A stretch of DNA of 64,000 nt from Polyodon spathula (taxonomy: Eukaryota; Chordata; Actinopteri; Acipenseriformes; Polyodontidae): contig NC_054536.1 of assembly GCF_017654505.1 (NCBI RefSeq), forward strand, positions 30,727,446 through 30,791,445, read 5' to 3'. Each line of letters opens with the position of its first letter. Positions within the stretch are counted from its first letter, which is position 1. Below, piece by piece: positions 63,507 through 64,000 of the stretch. The notes beneath the pieces are model-generated. The model did no database searches and was not told the origin of the DNA. It saw only the letters and a program-made list of their open reading frames with translations. Both the position numbers and the translations under genes were made by a program.

Positions 63507-64000
63507 AAATAATATAAATTGACCCAAAGTTAAGTAACTATTTTGAGGGTAAACTCTTGGTATTCCAACTTGACCCAAAGTTAAGTGCTCCAGTCTGCTA
63601 TCTGGGTCCTGTTCTTCTGGTATGTTTGGTTTGGGACTGTGTGTCAAAGAGTCTGCTGCTCAGGATCAGAGGAGAGAAGATACCTCCTGCATCTACACCT
63701 CCTGGAAGGACAATTAAACACAAGGGGGGGCAGGGGGGCAGGAGACTGAACCCCCATCAATACACACTCACATGCACAAAGGAAAACATGTGTGCACACA
63801 AACAAGCACACACAATACACAGTGAAATATACATTTCTAGAAAAACACGAAAACACAGAACACACGGAACACTTACTGAAAATACACATGAACCTACATC
63901 GAAACATGCACGTGCACAAATACCTACAGTAATGTGAACAGGACATATCATCACACAGACTTCATAGAATCACGATGCTCACTGCAATCTTAAAACTTAA

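Larger units (their letters stand above)
55991..64000. other. Upstream intergenic region, no gene recognised
   Basis: 8 kb of AT-rich DNA. Small open frames (for example 61217-61426 plus, 62633-62887 plus) have no recognisable similarity or clear splice context. It contains CA/GT repeats (58130-58400), TA repeats (56289-56316, 63429-63506), a repeat end at 62274, and a locally CpG-rich patch (60838-61000). Confidence 0.65.

Overview
The window is vertebrate nuclear DNA from a ray-finned fish. It has intron-rich genes with GC-rich exons in AT-rich DNA, many (TA)n and (CA)n microsatellites, and several transposon families typical of fish (Tc1, hAT, CR1, L2, DIRS). The CR1-type LINE near the left end looks to me like one that is very common in sturgeon and paddlefish, so I lean towards a non-teleost fish of that group. 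That is recollection, not a search.

Left part (1-28.5 kb, + strand): the 3' half of SETD2, the histone H3 lysine-36 methyltransferase. Fifteen exons run from inside the SET domain (entered at base 12) through post-SET, a long acidic linker, a coiled-coil and Pro/Gln-rich region, the WW domain and the SRI domain, to a stop at 26645-26647. All splice phases join cleanly and give 1065 residues in the window. The 5' half of the gene lies to the left. Its introns hold a hAT element with a CR1 LINE nested in it (1.2-4.5 kb), two related Tc1-like elements (5.7 and 14.4 kb), a Charlie-like hAT (8.2 kb), a TA-flanked inverted-repeat element (11.4 kb) and long TA repeats.

Middle (28.5-44.9 kb): intergenic, and a dense transposon landfill. 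It contains a Tc1-like element with one nonsense codon and one frameshift, two deletion derivatives of DIRS-type tyrosine-recombinase retrotransposons, an L2-type LINE tail, and an element of about 2 kb with ~200 bp inverted repeats that carries a decayed protein of a family I know only as uncharacterised multicopy protein. A short inverted-repeat element and a tRNA-derived SINE follow.

Right part (44.9-56 kb, - strand): a complete p75-neurotrophin-receptor-like gene. Six coding exons encode 401 residues: signal peptide, four cysteine-rich TNFR repeats, stalk, transmembrane helix, juxtamembrane segment and death domain. Its position next to SETD2 matches the mammalian NRADD locus. Mammalian NRADD lacks the ectodomain, so this looks like the full-length (NRH1-like) ancestral form. 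A CCAAT/TATA-like promoter candidate lies near 55.9 kb. From 56 to 64 kb I found no gene, only simple repeats and repeat fragments.

The two genes are convergent and share no pathway that the sequence shows: SETD2 acts in transcription-coupled chromatin marking, the receptor at the cell surface.
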